A stretch of 64,000 bases of DNA, taken from the NCBI RefSeq assembly GCF_003363715.1, contig NZ_QREV01000003.1, positions 118,619 through 182,618 of the forward strand, in the 5' to 3' direction. Positions 53,126-62,263 of the stretch are shown here, one piece after another (position 1 is the first letter of the stretch; every line of letters begins with the position of its first letter). This DNA comes from Parabacteroides acidifaciens (GTDB lineage Bacteria > Bacteroidota > Bacteroidia > Bacteroidales > Tannerellaceae). The position numbers and the translations under genes are program-made. The notes beneath the pieces are model-generated. The model made no database searches. It was given only the letters and a program-made list of their open reading frames with translations, and was not told the DNA's origin.

Positions 53126-54283
53126 ATGCTCAAAGGAACATTCCCAATAGACCAGTTCAAGGCGCTTACGACGCCTTTCTATTATTATAATATTGATCTG
53201 TTGAAAGAGACGCTCAATATGGTGACAACCGAAGCCGGAAAGTATGGCTATCATGTCCACTATGCAGTGAAGGCAAATGCCAATCCCCGCATCCTCTCTG
53301 TTATTGCAGAGCATGGACTGGGAGCGGATTGCGTCAGTGGCGGTGAAATACAGGCTGCATTGGATGCAGGTTTTCCGGCCGGCAAGATCGTTTATGCCGG
53401 TGTCGGTAAGGCAGACTGGGAAATCAACTTAGGATTGGACAATGATATTTACTGCTTCAATGTTGAGTCGGCTGCCGAATTGGAGGTTCTGGATGAACTG
53501 GCAGCTGCCAAGAACAAAGTCGCCTCTATCGCCCTCCGTATCAATCCGGAAGTGGACGCCCATACGCATGCCAAAATCACGACCGGGATGAAGGAGAATA
53601 AGTTCGGTATCAACCTGAGCCAACTCGGACAAGTGCTGGATTTGGTAGCCCAGTTGAAACACGTCAAACTGATCGGTATCCATTGCCATATCGGTTCACA
53701 GATCACAGATATGGCTGCTTTCCGTGGCCTGGCGATTCGTGTCAACGAGATACAGGAGGAGCTGGAAGCACGTGGCTTGAAGGTCGAAAACCTGAACTTC
53801 GGTGGCGGCCTCGGTATCGACTACTATCATCCGAACCATTTGCCTGTTCCTGCTTTCGACAACTATTTTGCCGTATTCAACAAACTGTTGCAACTCCGTC
53901 CCGGACAGCAGGTTCATTTCGAGCCGGGCCGTTCGATCGTGGCGCAGTGCGGTTCGCTGATATCCAAAGTATTGTATGTTAAGGTGGGCGAAACGAAGAA
54001 GTTCTGCATCCTGGATGCCGGTTTTACCGAACTGATCCGTCCGGCCATGTACGACGCGTATCACCGCATGGAAAACATCACTAACGATGAAGAGATAGAA
54101 GTTTACGATGTTGTAGGCCCTATCTGCGAATCATCCGATGTATTCGGCAAAGATGTCGAACTGAACCGTGCGCATCGCGGCGACCTGATCGCCCTGCGTT
54201 CTGCCGGCGCTTACGGCGAAGTAATGGCTTCCCAATACAACTGTCGGAAACTGCCGAAAGCGTACTATTCGGATACGTTGTAA
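53126..54283 (+). CDS. lysA: Diaminopimelate decarboxylase
   Basis: LysA makes lysine from meso-diaminopimelate with pyridoxal phosphate. The 385-residue protein has the Schiff-base Lys motif HYAVKANANP, the segments GIHCHIGSQ and FGGGLGIDYYHP, EPGRSIVAQCG, and the C-terminal GPICESSDVFGKD that supplies the substrate Cys. It follows lysC on the same strand. Together they suggest local control of the lysine route. Confidence 0.95.
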   Translation: MLKGTFPIDQFKALTTPFYYYNIDLLKETLNMVTTEAGKYGYHVHYAVKANANPRILSVIAEHGLGADCVSGGEIQAALDAGFPAGKIVYAGVGKADWEINLGLDNDIYCFNVESAAELEVLDELAAAKNKVASIALRINPEVDAHTHAKITTGMKENKFGINLSQLGQVLDLVAQLKHVKLIGIHCHIGSQITDMAAFRGLAIRVNEIQEELEARGLKVENLNFGGGLGIDYYHPNHLPVPAFDNYFAVFNKLLQLRPGQQVHFEPGRSIVAQCGSLISKVLYVKVGETKKFCILDAGFTELIRPAMYDAYHRMENITNDEEIEVYDVVGPICESSDVFGKDVELNRAHRGDLIALRSAGAYGEVMASQYNCRKLPKAYYSDTL

Positions 54284-54295
54284 AAGTATTTCTAT

Positions 54296-54303
54296 TACCT
54301 TTG
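54296..54303 (+). promoter_or_regulatory. -7 box for the glycosyltransferase gene
   Basis: TACCTTTG fits TAnnTTTG, 17 bp before the ATG at 54320. Confidence 0.5.
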
Positions 54304-54319
54304 CACAAATTCCGGATAA

Positions 54320-55498
54320 ATGATAAAAGAGTTATTTACATTTAATTATATAGAACTAAGCCTGGTCGGAATAACGGCCGGGCTGTTTCTTATCCAGTTA
54401 CTTTATTATCTGGTCACATACGCGCGTCCGTTGCGGGCGGCAAAGAAAGCGGAAAGGGAAGAACGGGTGACGACGGATCGGGAAGTCGAGCCTGTTTCCG
54501 TCATTGTCTATGCACATGGCGAGCCGGAGAATTTACGTAAGAACCTGCCTGTTTTGCTGACGCAGGACTATCCGGATTATGAAGTGGTCGTGGTTAACGA
54601 CGGTTCCGACGCAGACAGTGAAGATATCCTGAAACTCTTCTCCAACGAATATAAACATCTCTATTATACATATGTTCCTGTCGATACCCACTACCTGAGC
54701 CATAAGAAACTGGCGCTTACAATGGGGATAAAGGCAGCCCGTCACGACATCCTGCTTTTTACCGAAGCCGATTGTCGTCCGCTTAGTTCGAAATGGATCA
54801 AAACAATGGCGGGCACTTATAACCGGGAAACCGAGATCGTGTTAGGCTTTTGTGCTTACCGCCATACAGAAGGGCTGCTTCATAAACTTATTGCTTATGA
54901 TAACCTGACAAGCGGTCTGCAAATGCTGTCTTCCGCCCTTGCCCGACATCCTTTTACCGGAAACGGACGGAATCTTTCCTACCGCAAGGAGCTGTTCTTT
55001 GCCCATAAAGGCTATTCGAAATCCTTGAACCTCCATGCCGGAGCCGATGATCTGTTTATCAATGAAGCGGCTACCAGGACCAACACACAGGTGCAATACA
55101 AAGCAGATTCCATCACGGAAATGGAAAAAATAGAAGACATCGGCATCTGGAAAGAGATGAAAGTGTCCCGCGCCGCCACACAGCGCTACTACAAAGGGAC
55201 TTCTTTGGCCTTTTACAGGATGGAGAATTATAGTAATCTGCTTTTCATTGCTGCGACTGCCGCCACATTCATCATCGGGCTTTTAGGAAACTGGCTGATC
55301 TCGGTGTTGGCCGGCTTGCTGTTGCTTCTCCGATTCACTACAAAAGCTGTCGTCATGCGGAAAGCAGCTCTGTTATTACAGCAAAAAACGTTGACTGCCT
55401 GGTTGCCGATATTGGAAATTATCCAACCGGCTTACAACATCTATGTCCGCATTTATCGTATGTTCAAAGGGAAGAGAGATTTTACTTCCAAAATATAA
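54320..55498 (+). CDS. Membrane glycosyltransferase, family 2
   Basis: The protein (392 residues) starts with a membrane segment (LVGITAGLFLIQLLYYLV), then a GT-A domain: VSVIVYAHGEPENLRKNLPV, VVVNDGSDADSED (nucleotide-binding Asp), FTEADCRPLSS (metal-binding DxD-like) and AGADDLFINE. A C-terminal pair of membrane segments follows (LLFIAATAATFIIGLLG; LISVLAGLLLLLRF). It probably adds a sugar to a lipid-linked or envelope glycan on the inner membrane. The acceptor is unknown. Confidence 0.9.
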   Translation: MIKELFTFNYIELSLVGITAGLFLIQLLYYLVTYARPLRAAKKAEREERVTTDREVEPVSVIVYAHGEPENLRKNLPVLLTQDYPDYEVVVVNDGSDADSEDILKLFSNEYKHLYYTYVPVDTHYLSHKKLALTMGIKAARHDILLFTEADCRPLSSKWIKTMAGTYNRETEIVLGFCAYRHTEGLLHKLIAYDNLTSGLQMLSSALARHPFTGNGRNLSYRKELFFAHKGYSKSLNLHAGADDLFINEAATRTNTQVQYKADSITEMEKIEDIGIWKEMKVSRAATQRYYKGTSLAFYRMENYSNLLFIAATAATFIIGLLGNWLISVLAGLLLLLRFTTKAVVMRKAALLLQQKTLTAWLPILEIIQPAYNIYVRIYRMFKGKRDFTSKI

Positions 55499-55892
55499 TA
55501 ACCGGCCGAGGCATTGGCAATCATTGGCTCTCATCTCAATGATTGCCAGTTGCGATATTTGAAACCTTATTTCTGACAAACACACGAATACTGCAAATAG
55601 TCGCTTTGTTTTTACCCTATTGTTTACATTTAGCGAAACAACTATTTCTTTACAACATAATTAGTCGTATTTTGAAAAAAACGTTTTCAGCATCAGAAAT
55701 ATATATCCTTTTTTATTCTACTCTATTTATGGATATTTGCAGTGTGATGAATGATTTCAATTTACTTTAGGATACATTGTTGTTTTAGGGGAGATCGGGG
55801 AAATAATTCCGTAACATCATCAAGTATTATTAATATTTCACCTGCCGTATAGGTAGCAGGTGTGGAGTCCTTTTGACTAATGTGTAGAGTAT
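55499..55892. other. Intergenic region before the fimbrial operon
   Basis: A perfect 11-bp hairpin (TGGCAATCATT 55515-55525; AATGATTGCCA 55538-55548) follows the glycosyltransferase. A second hairpin (CACCTGC 55839-55845; GCAGGTG 55856-55862) lies 30 bp before the fimbrial gene. No clear -7 box was found. The sequence between is AT-rich without a gene. Confidence 0.5.
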
Positions 55893-58691
55893 ATGGTGTA
55901 TAAAAACATAATTGGCATTTTATTCTTATTTGTACTATTTTCCTGTGTGGATGAAAGTCTCATCGATCGCAAGGCTAACGGTTCGTTTATAGAGATTCAG
56001 GGGATGGGAAGCCAGAGTGCTACACATGCAGGCAGTCCAGAAGATTATACGATTGAAACACTCCGTATCCTGACTTTCGATATTAATACGCAAGATTGCA
56101 TCTCGAACATACGTTATAATACATCGGAGGGGGATATTATCCGGCATCCTGTTATCGCCGGGAAGTATGATTTTGTCTTTTTGGCCAATGAACCGGACGA
56201 TAATATTATCGGAATCCGGTTGGATGGAATCTCCAAGTATGCCGATTTGAACAGTATCGCTTATCCGGAACGCTTCTTTACTTCCGACCGGATCATTCCT
56301 ATGATACAGGAAATCAAGAATGTTACGATTCTGCCAGAAAACCAAGGGGCGAAATTGAGTGACGGGACATCTGTCTCCTTGCTTCAATTGAAGCTTGACC
56401 GGCTCGGCGTGCGGTTTGACGCCGTCTTGGTGGCAGTGGAAGCCGAAGCTGATTTCGACAATTATTTCGAGGGCGTAACCTTTAGCGGAGTACCGGATTT
56501 AGTGCCGCTGACCGCTCATTATAACGGGCCGTCCGTCAACCATTCCGTTACCCGTAAGTTCTCCCGGGATACAAAATATATTGCGGATACGACTTCTTCT
56601 GTCACAGGAGCGACATGGGCGAAGCGGGTAAGCCGCGTTATTTTGCCGGCCAATGAGCTGGAAACGAAAGATGACGAAATGCAGGCGGTGACTTTCACCA
56701 TCAATATGAAAGAGAAGTATCCGCCTTCTGCCAAATTGAAGATATCTTCTTCTCCTGTGAATTACAGTCTTCCGATCAATACGAAACTGGATCTGACTGG
56801 CATTATCCGCGAGTCTTTGGATGTCAATATCGAAGCTTCGGAGTGGGGCTCGACCGATAACGAGTGGGATATAGCAGGCAACCGGATATTGAATGTCTCG
56901 GAAACAGATGTCCGCATCACCGATTTTAACGGCGCGCGTATCTCCTTCTGGTCCAATATGCCGGTGGTGAGGGTGGAAAACACAGTGAGAAATGTAGATT
57001 CAGGGGAGAATTTGGATGCAAATACCATTTTCAACGCTTTATCCACCCAGTCGTGGAGCCCGAACAAGGATGAGCGGTTTTTATACAATCCGGTTACGGG
57101 GGCCGGCTATATGGATATCCTGCTGGACCGTCCCAATACGATAGGCGAAACAACGTATGAGGTTCGTCTGACAGCAGCCGACAGCTATTCCCTGAATGCG
57201 GACAGCGTATTGGAGATGAAGAATCCGCTGACAAGGACAATCTTTGTCCACGTCAAGCAGGAAGGGAAGCGCCCCGATTTTGTCGTAAATAGTGAGAAAA
57301 GCCAATGGTCACATCCGTATGTCGGAGCTTTTTTTGCCGATAACGAGACTGGTGAGCGGGTGATTAGCGGGAACCGCTATAGTTACTGGAATACGTGGAA
57401 GGCTACCGTTCCGGAGAAATACAGGGACTTTATCATTATAAGTTCGACTCCCAGTTTTGACCCGACAATAGGGACAGACTCTCCGGGTGATGCAGAGGAT
57501 TATCCTGTCATACCGAATGCTTATAAAGAGGAAAACGGATATGAGGTAACAGGAAAAAGTCGTATCTACTTCCGGATTGGACTCAAAAAGGAAAACACCA
57601 CTGGCGTTCCCAGATATGGAGCGGTGGAAGTTACCTATGTAGATAGCGGAAATGATGTGAAGACCAGGCTGTATGTGAGGCAGGGTGGAGAAGCGGATTA
57701 TCTGATGCGGAGCGGAAGTTCCGGAAGTGGGTATGGGGCGAAGTTTTCTCCTTATAACCTGACGGCAAAAGTTTTCAGGGATAATCCGGAGACGAAGCAG
57801 CCTTGGATCAGCATTGATAAAGAAAATCTGGGAACTTCGGTTGATTTTGTCAAATATCCGACCCAGGTGGGAGCGCATTTCCAATGGGGCTTACCGGTTA
57901 GCAATCCGGAATTGGCCCTCCGTGCCTATTATCCGGTGAATAGTAGTTCTGTCCCGCCCTGGATTATAGATGGCTGGAGTATATCCTATATATCATCGCC
58001 TCCTTTATGGAGCCCTAAGGAGGGGATAAAGTTTGAAGATTATTACGAAATCTGTCCTGATGGCTATCGTCGTCCTACGGATGGACCGGTCGATCGGATT
58101 GCGGTGAATAGTAACACGTATGCAGACCAGGTAAACCAGTCTGATTGGCGAATGTCTCTTTTTCAGGAACCGATGCAGGGGGATGGCAGTTCATATACTT
58201 CTACAATGCCTTACGATGTGAGCATGAGGACAGTACTGTATAAACCCCAAATCCTGGAGAATGTGAAGTATGGATATTATGCCGATGGCTTCTTCGACCG
58301 GCGACCGATTAAAACTGGAACGATGCTTAACGGAAGTGAAAGGGGAACTGGCAAGACAATTGCTTATAATGGTGTTTCTCTGTATAATGCGAATGCCGCT
58401 TTCGGGGGTACGCTGTTGTTTAATCCTACGACCGATGCTTCCGTCTTTTTCCCGGCGGCGGGGAGAAGGTGGCACCAAGACGGCAGTCTGGAATATGCCG
58501 GCGAAACCGGATATTACTGGTCTTCGTCCGTCGCACCCGGGTGGACAAACATAGTAATGGTTGAAAACGTTCCAAGAGAGACCGGTACGCCATTCGGCAA
58601 TATTTGGAGTATGGAACTCAACTACGCGTCGCCAGCGCCTAAATCAATGAGTGCCCATTTCGGCTATTCAATCAGATGTGTAAGAAAATGA
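55893..58691 (+). CDS. Fimbrial tip-type lipoprotein (Mfa-type minor subunit)
   Basis: The protein of 932 residues is a lipoprotein (lipobox LFSC in IGILFLFVLFSC). The N-terminal half has the beta-sandwich features of DUF4906/Mfa-like fimbrillins (LRILTFDINTQD, then GKYDFVFLANEP). The C-terminal 230 residues (YEICPDGYRRPTDGPVDR, ASVFFPAAGRRWHQDGSLEY, then GYYWSSSVAPG and GYSIRCVRK) resemble a lectin-type FISUMP domain, as found in tip adhesins. It probably sits at the fimbrial tip and binds a ligand. It heads the operon; its stop overlaps the next start as ATGA. Confidence 0.75.
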   Translation: MVYKNIIGILFLFVLFSCVDESLIDRKANGSFIEIQGMGSQSATHAGSPEDYTIETLRILTFDINTQDCISNIRYNTSEGDIIRHPVIAGKYDFVFLANEPDDNIIGIRLDGISKYADLNSIAYPERFFTSDRIIPMIQEIKNVTILPENQGAKLSDGTSVSLLQLKLDRLGVRFDAVLVAVEAEADFDNYFEGVTFSGVPDLVPLTAHYNGPSVNHSVTRKFSRDTKYIADTTSSVTGATWAKRVSRVILPANELETKDDEMQAVTFTINMKEKYPPSAKLKISSSPVNYSLPINTKLDLTGIIRESLDVNIEASEWGSTDNEWDIAGNRILNVSETDVRITDFNGARISFWSNMPVVRVENTVRNVDSGENLDANTIFNALSTQSWSPNKDERFLYNPVTGAGYMDILLDRPNTIGETTYEVRLTAADSYSLNADSVLEMKNPLTRTIFVHVKQEGKRPDFVVNSEKSQWSHPYVGAFFADNETGERVISGNRYSYWNTWKATVPEKYRDFIIISSTPSFDPTIGTDSPGDAEDYPVIPNAYKEENGYEVTGKSRIYFRIGLKKENTTGVPRYGAVEVTYVDSGNDVKTRLYVRQGGEADYLMRSGSSGSGYGAKFSPYNLTAKVFRDNPETKQPWISIDKENLGTSVDFVKYPTQVGAHFQWGLPVSNPELALRAYYPVNSSSVPPWIIDGWSISYISSPPLWSPKEGIKFEDYYEICPDGYRRPTDGPVDRIAVNSNTYADQVNQSDWRMSLFQEPMQGDGSSYTSTMPYDVSMRTVLYKPQILENVKYGYYADGFFDRRPIKTGTMLNGSERGTGKTIAYNGVSLYNANAAFGGTLLFNPTTDASVFFPAAGRRWHQDGSLEYAGETGYYWSSSVAPGWTNIVMVENVPRETGTPFGNIWSMELNYASPAPKSMSAHFGYSIRCVRK

Positions 58692-60523
58692 GAAAAAAGA
58701 CAAAACATATTATCAACCTTCTCTGCATGATGTTACTCGTGCTGATGGCGGCTTGCGAAAACGAGGTCTTGTCATCCGGGCGTCCGGATGGCGGGGAGAC
58801 GTCGGATGGCAAGGTGCGGGTTGAAATCTTTGCCCGTGCGAACTCATATCCGATTCCTTCAACCAAGGGGGTGAATGATGAAAATACGGTAGGGATGACA
58901 CCTTGGGTGCTTGTCTTCAAGGGAAATGGCGGTAGTGCTACCTTTGTTGAGGCAGTGCAGGCCTATGAGTCATCAGCAGGAAAAAGATTTGTGGTGTTGA
59001 CCAAACAGCCTGCCGGCAGTAAATATCAGCTGCTGATATTGGCTAATCCGCCAAGCCATTTCTGCTATGGTGACGACGCGACAGTGTATGATTTTGATGA
59101 AAGTAATTTGTCATCCCGGTTAGCTTCCGCCTCTTTGTCCCAGGTATGCCGGAATTTGCGGACTGTGCCATTGGCTTCCTCGCCGTTTTTAGGTATTCCG
59201 TATAGCGGTTTCGGTGAACTTTTTTCGATGAGTGCCTCATTGGAGGTGGACCGGATAGACGAGGACATAAAAATAGAAAACAGCGATGGTACTTCCTTGC
59301 AGCTAATCCGGGCAGTCGCTAAAATGTCGGTGGCCAATAATGCCACAAACTTTAAGTTGAAAGGGATAACGGCAATTGTCAACGTCCCCTTGCAAGGATT
59401 GTTGCACAATTTAGATGGCTCTATACTGGATAATACGGGTAACCGGACAGAATATCAGGTCGATGCGTCTTATTCTTCCCCCTTGGCAGTGGCCGAGGCG
59501 GTGTCGGGAGGACAAAGTACGGAGAAAAGTCCGGTCTACCTGTATGAGTTCGACCAACAGGGCAAACCCTATATGATTATCCAGGGAACCTATACGGACA
59601 AGGATAAGAACAGTAAGGAATTTTACTACAAGATGGCGCTTGTGGACAATGCTTTGCAGCCACTGAATATCCTTCGTAACCGTGCGTACAAGTTTATCAT
59701 TAAAACGGTCAAGGGGCCGGGCTATGATACTGTGGCTGATGCCAAAGCGTCTAAAGCTTCCAATACGGATCTCAACTTCGAGATATTGGTGGACGATACG
59801 GATTCTTACGAAATCATGGCCAATAATGACTATTATCTGGCGGTGAGTAACTCTGTATTTATTGCTTATACCCGCGATTCTACGACTTTGGAGGCTTTTA
59901 AGATATCGACGGATTGCCAGGTGAACTTCCCGAATTCCAATGCCATAATGGCCAATCGGGATTCAGTCGAATATTCATTTGCCCTGGCTCCGGGCAATAG
60001 TACGATTCCGATAAAAGAAAATAATGCCTCCAGTCCCCGGATAACTCCGGTTGATGTTTTGGTTCGGAATTGGCTGCAATGGAACGAAGACAATCAATCC
60101 TTGGAGGGAGTAAAGAAGCATAATGCATACGTCACGCTGAAGTTAGGAAATCTGGAAAAACAGATTCATATCAGGCAGCGGGATATGATTTCTGCGGCAG
60201 GCGATGTGTTGCAATATATACCGGAAGAGAATACGAATGCAAAAGTTCAGATTATGAATTATTACTGTCTGTCCGGAGATGTGGAAGACGGAGCCGACTG
60301 GATAAAGCTGCGACCGGCAATTTCGGGAAGTGACCGGAATGATACGGAGCATATCGTGGTGGACAATGGAAGAATATATATTGAAGTACAGCCGAACCGC
60401 GGTGGGGCGAGAAACGGGATTGTCTATCTGACAACCGTTCACAATCCGAAAACATCGACAAGCGGCAGTACGGTAAAAAGAATAAAGATATACATCTCCC
60501 AAGCGGGGATGTCTGTGAATTAG
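58688..60523 (+). CDS. Fimbrial accessory subunit (Mfa-type)
   Basis: The protein (about 612 residues) is a lipoprotein (lipobox MAAC in LLCMMLLVLMAACENE). The rest is strand-rich, with the fimbrillin-type pattern of a short acidic region then VRVEIFARANSYPIPSTKG and QLIRAVAKMSVANNATNFKL. It resembles minor subunits of the Mfa family; the exact equivalent in Porphyromonas is not clear. I chose the ATG at 58688, which overlaps the previous stop by 4 bp and gives the lipoprotein signal directly. Coupled translation with the tip-like protein is likely. Confidence 0.7.
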   Translation: MRKKTKHIINLLCMMLLVLMAACENEVLSSGRPDGGETSDGKVRVEIFARANSYPIPSTKGVNDENTVGMTPWVLVFKGNGGSATFVEAVQAYESSAGKRFVVLTKQPAGSKYQLLILANPPSHFCYGDDATVYDFDESNLSSRLASASLSQVCRNLRTVPLASSPFLGIPYSGFGELFSMSASLEVDRIDEDIKIENSDGTSLQLIRAVAKMSVANNATNFKLKGITAIVNVPLQGLLHNLDGSILDNTGNRTEYQVDASYSSPLAVAEAVSGGQSTEKSPVYLYEFDQQGKPYMIIQGTYTDKDKNSKEFYYKMALVDNALQPLNILRNRAYKFIIKTVKGPGYDTVADAKASKASNTDLNFEILVDDTDSYEIMANNDYYLAVSNSVFIAYTRDSTTLEAFKISTDCQVNFPNSNAIMANRDSVEYSFALAPGNSTIPIKENNASSPRITPVDVLVRNWLQWNEDNQSLEGVKKHNAYVTLKLGNLEKQIHIRQRDMISAAGDVLQYIPEENTNAKVQIMNYYCLSGDVEDGADWIKLRPAISGSDRNDTEHIVVDNGRIYIEVQPNRGGARNGIVYLTTVHNPKTSTSGSTVKRIKIYISQAGMSVN

Positions 60524-60571
60524 TAGAATAGATAAGAGAGAGTTAATTAATAACATTTAAATTGTAGAAAA

Positions 60572-62155
60572 ATGAAAACGAAGTTTTTTTTGATGTTTGC
60601 ATCGGCGGCAATGCTATTAGCCGCATGTAGTAAAGACGACATCGACTCAGGGGGAGACGATAGTGGAATCGTCACAGACCCCAAAGGGGACGCGTGGGTG
60701 TCTTTAAGGGTGATCACTCCTTCAACGCGTTCGACGCGTGTATTGAATTCGGATCCGATTAAAAATGCGACGGAGGCGGAATCGACAATAAAGGAAGTCA
60801 GAGCGATTTTCTTTGACGCTGATTCAGATCCTTTAGTGACTGCTGATATTGTATTAACGCTGGATCAGGCAGGACTTGTAAATGGACAAGCTGTGGGAAT
60901 TGGAGAAGCCTTTCAGGTACCGGCAACTTCCAAACGTATTTTGATAGTTGCAAATCCTTCCTCAGAATTTCCAAGTAAAGAATCTACTTCAGGGAAAACG
61001 TATAGCATTATTAATAAGGCTATAAAGGAAGACGCGTCTATAATATCAAATGAGAATGATGGCTTTATGATGACAAATGCTAAAGGAGGCCTGGAACCTT
61101 CAAAATCTGACGGCGTTGATTCGGATTTGACGCTTTATAAAACTGCTGATTTGGCTGAGAAAGCTCCATTGTCTATCAAGCTCGACCGCGTAGTTGCAAA
61201 AGTGCATGTTGAAATTAATCCGATTGCTGATGATGAGGTTAAGGCTGAGATTAAACTTGAGAATGGCGGATGGCTCTTGAATGTCACAAATAAAAAGTAT
61301 TTTCCTGTTTCAAAAAGACTTCCAACATGGTTTGAAGAAAATGGAGGTGGTTTCCGTACACCGTTTGACGATTATAAATTAGGTTCTTACAGAATAGACC
61401 CTAATTATAATACGCAAGATAGTGAAGAATACAATGTCTATGCAGAAGATAAGGGCTTGGAATGGAAAGAGAGCGATACAGACGAATATTGTCTTGAAAA
61501 TACACAGGATTCAATAAATAATGTGCATGCTTATACGACACATGTATTGTTCAAAATAAATTTTATCCCGAATGAATATGAATTACCGAATAAAGAGACT
61601 ACAGGTCGCCAAAAAGATGATGCCGACTGGATGTACATCAATACTGGTTATTATACATTTGAGACATTAAAGGCTTGGATTGAAACAGAGTTGACAGCAA
61701 AGGTTAATGCTAATGGAGGCGTTGTTCCGATGCCACTAACCAATGCGTTTAATAAATATTTGGTAGATTTAGGCTTCAATGAAATAACTATACCTGATGA
61801 CGAAGCTGGAATAGAAACTGCAATGCTGGAGTTTAATGGTAGGCAAGAAGATATACTAAATACTCCGACTCGGGCAAGAACAGTCGGCAGTTTTACTTAT
61901 TATGTAGGAGGAGTCTGTTACTACAGAGCCATGATCAGACATGATGATACAAATGAGATTGTTAATGCATTAGGAGAATTTGGAGTAGTCCGTAACTCTT
62001 ATTACGATATCTCAGTCAGTAAGTTTAATCACCCGGGATATCCTACGATTCCGGAGCCAAGCCCAAAAGATCCGGATGAAGATGGTGGTAACTGGCTGTC
62101 TATCCAAATCAATGTCAACCCGTGGACATGGTATAAACAAGTAGAAGAATTTTAA
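60572..62155 (+). CDS. Mfa1-family major fimbrial subunit
   Basis: This 527-residue lipoprotein (lipobox LAAC in MLLAACSKDD) is the major subunit of Mfa-type fimbriae. Such subunits are lipoprotein precursors matured by cleavage after an Arg near residue 50. Here Arg-rich STRSTRV lies at about residues 51-57 and would suit a cut. The N-terminal domain has STIKEVRAIFFDADSDPLVT. The C-terminus is NWLSIQINVNPWTWYKQ, close to the end of the Mfa2-like neighbour. The middle of the gene (about 61000-61990) is richer in A and T than its ends, as if recombined from elsewhere. Confidence 0.85.
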   Translation: MKTKFFLMFASAAMLLAACSKDDIDSGGDDSGIVTDPKGDAWVSLRVITPSTRSTRVLNSDPIKNATEAESTIKEVRAIFFDADSDPLVTADIVLTLDQAGLVNGQAVGIGEAFQVPATSKRILIVANPSSEFPSKESTSGKTYSIINKAIKEDASIISNENDGFMMTNAKGGLEPSKSDGVDSDLTLYKTADLAEKAPLSIKLDRVVAKVHVEINPIADDEVKAEIKLENGGWLLNVTNKKYFPVSKRLPTWFEENGGGFRTPFDDYKLGSYRIDPNYNTQDSEEYNVYAEDKGLEWKESDTDEYCLENTQDSINNVHAYTTHVLFKINFIPNEYELPNKETTGRQKDDADWMYINTGYYTFETLKAWIETELTAKVNANGGVVPMPLTNAFNKYLVDLGFNEITIPDDEAGIETAMLEFNGRQEDILNTPTRARTVGSFTYYVGGVCYYRAMIRHDDTNEIVNALGEFGVVRNSYYDISVSKFNHPGYPTIPEPSPKDPDEDGGNWLSIQINVNPWTWYKQVEEF

Positions 62156-62194
62156 TTTTTTGGACCTATTTGCTTGCTTTAGTTTTGTTTGAGG

Positions 62195-62223
62195 AGTTGT
62201 GGGAGAGCTTGTCTCCCGCAACT
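62195..62223 (+). promoter_or_regulatory. Hairpin between the major subunit and the anchor gene
   Basis: AGTTGTGGGAGA (62195-62206) pairs with TCTCCCGCAACT (62212-62223), with one G-T pair and a 5-nt loop. It lies inside the operon, so it may partly end transcription and keep the anchor less abundant than the major subunit. Confidence 0.5.
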
Positions 62224-62263
62224 TCACTTTAGTATTTCCCTCAAAAATAGAAAGAATAGAAAT

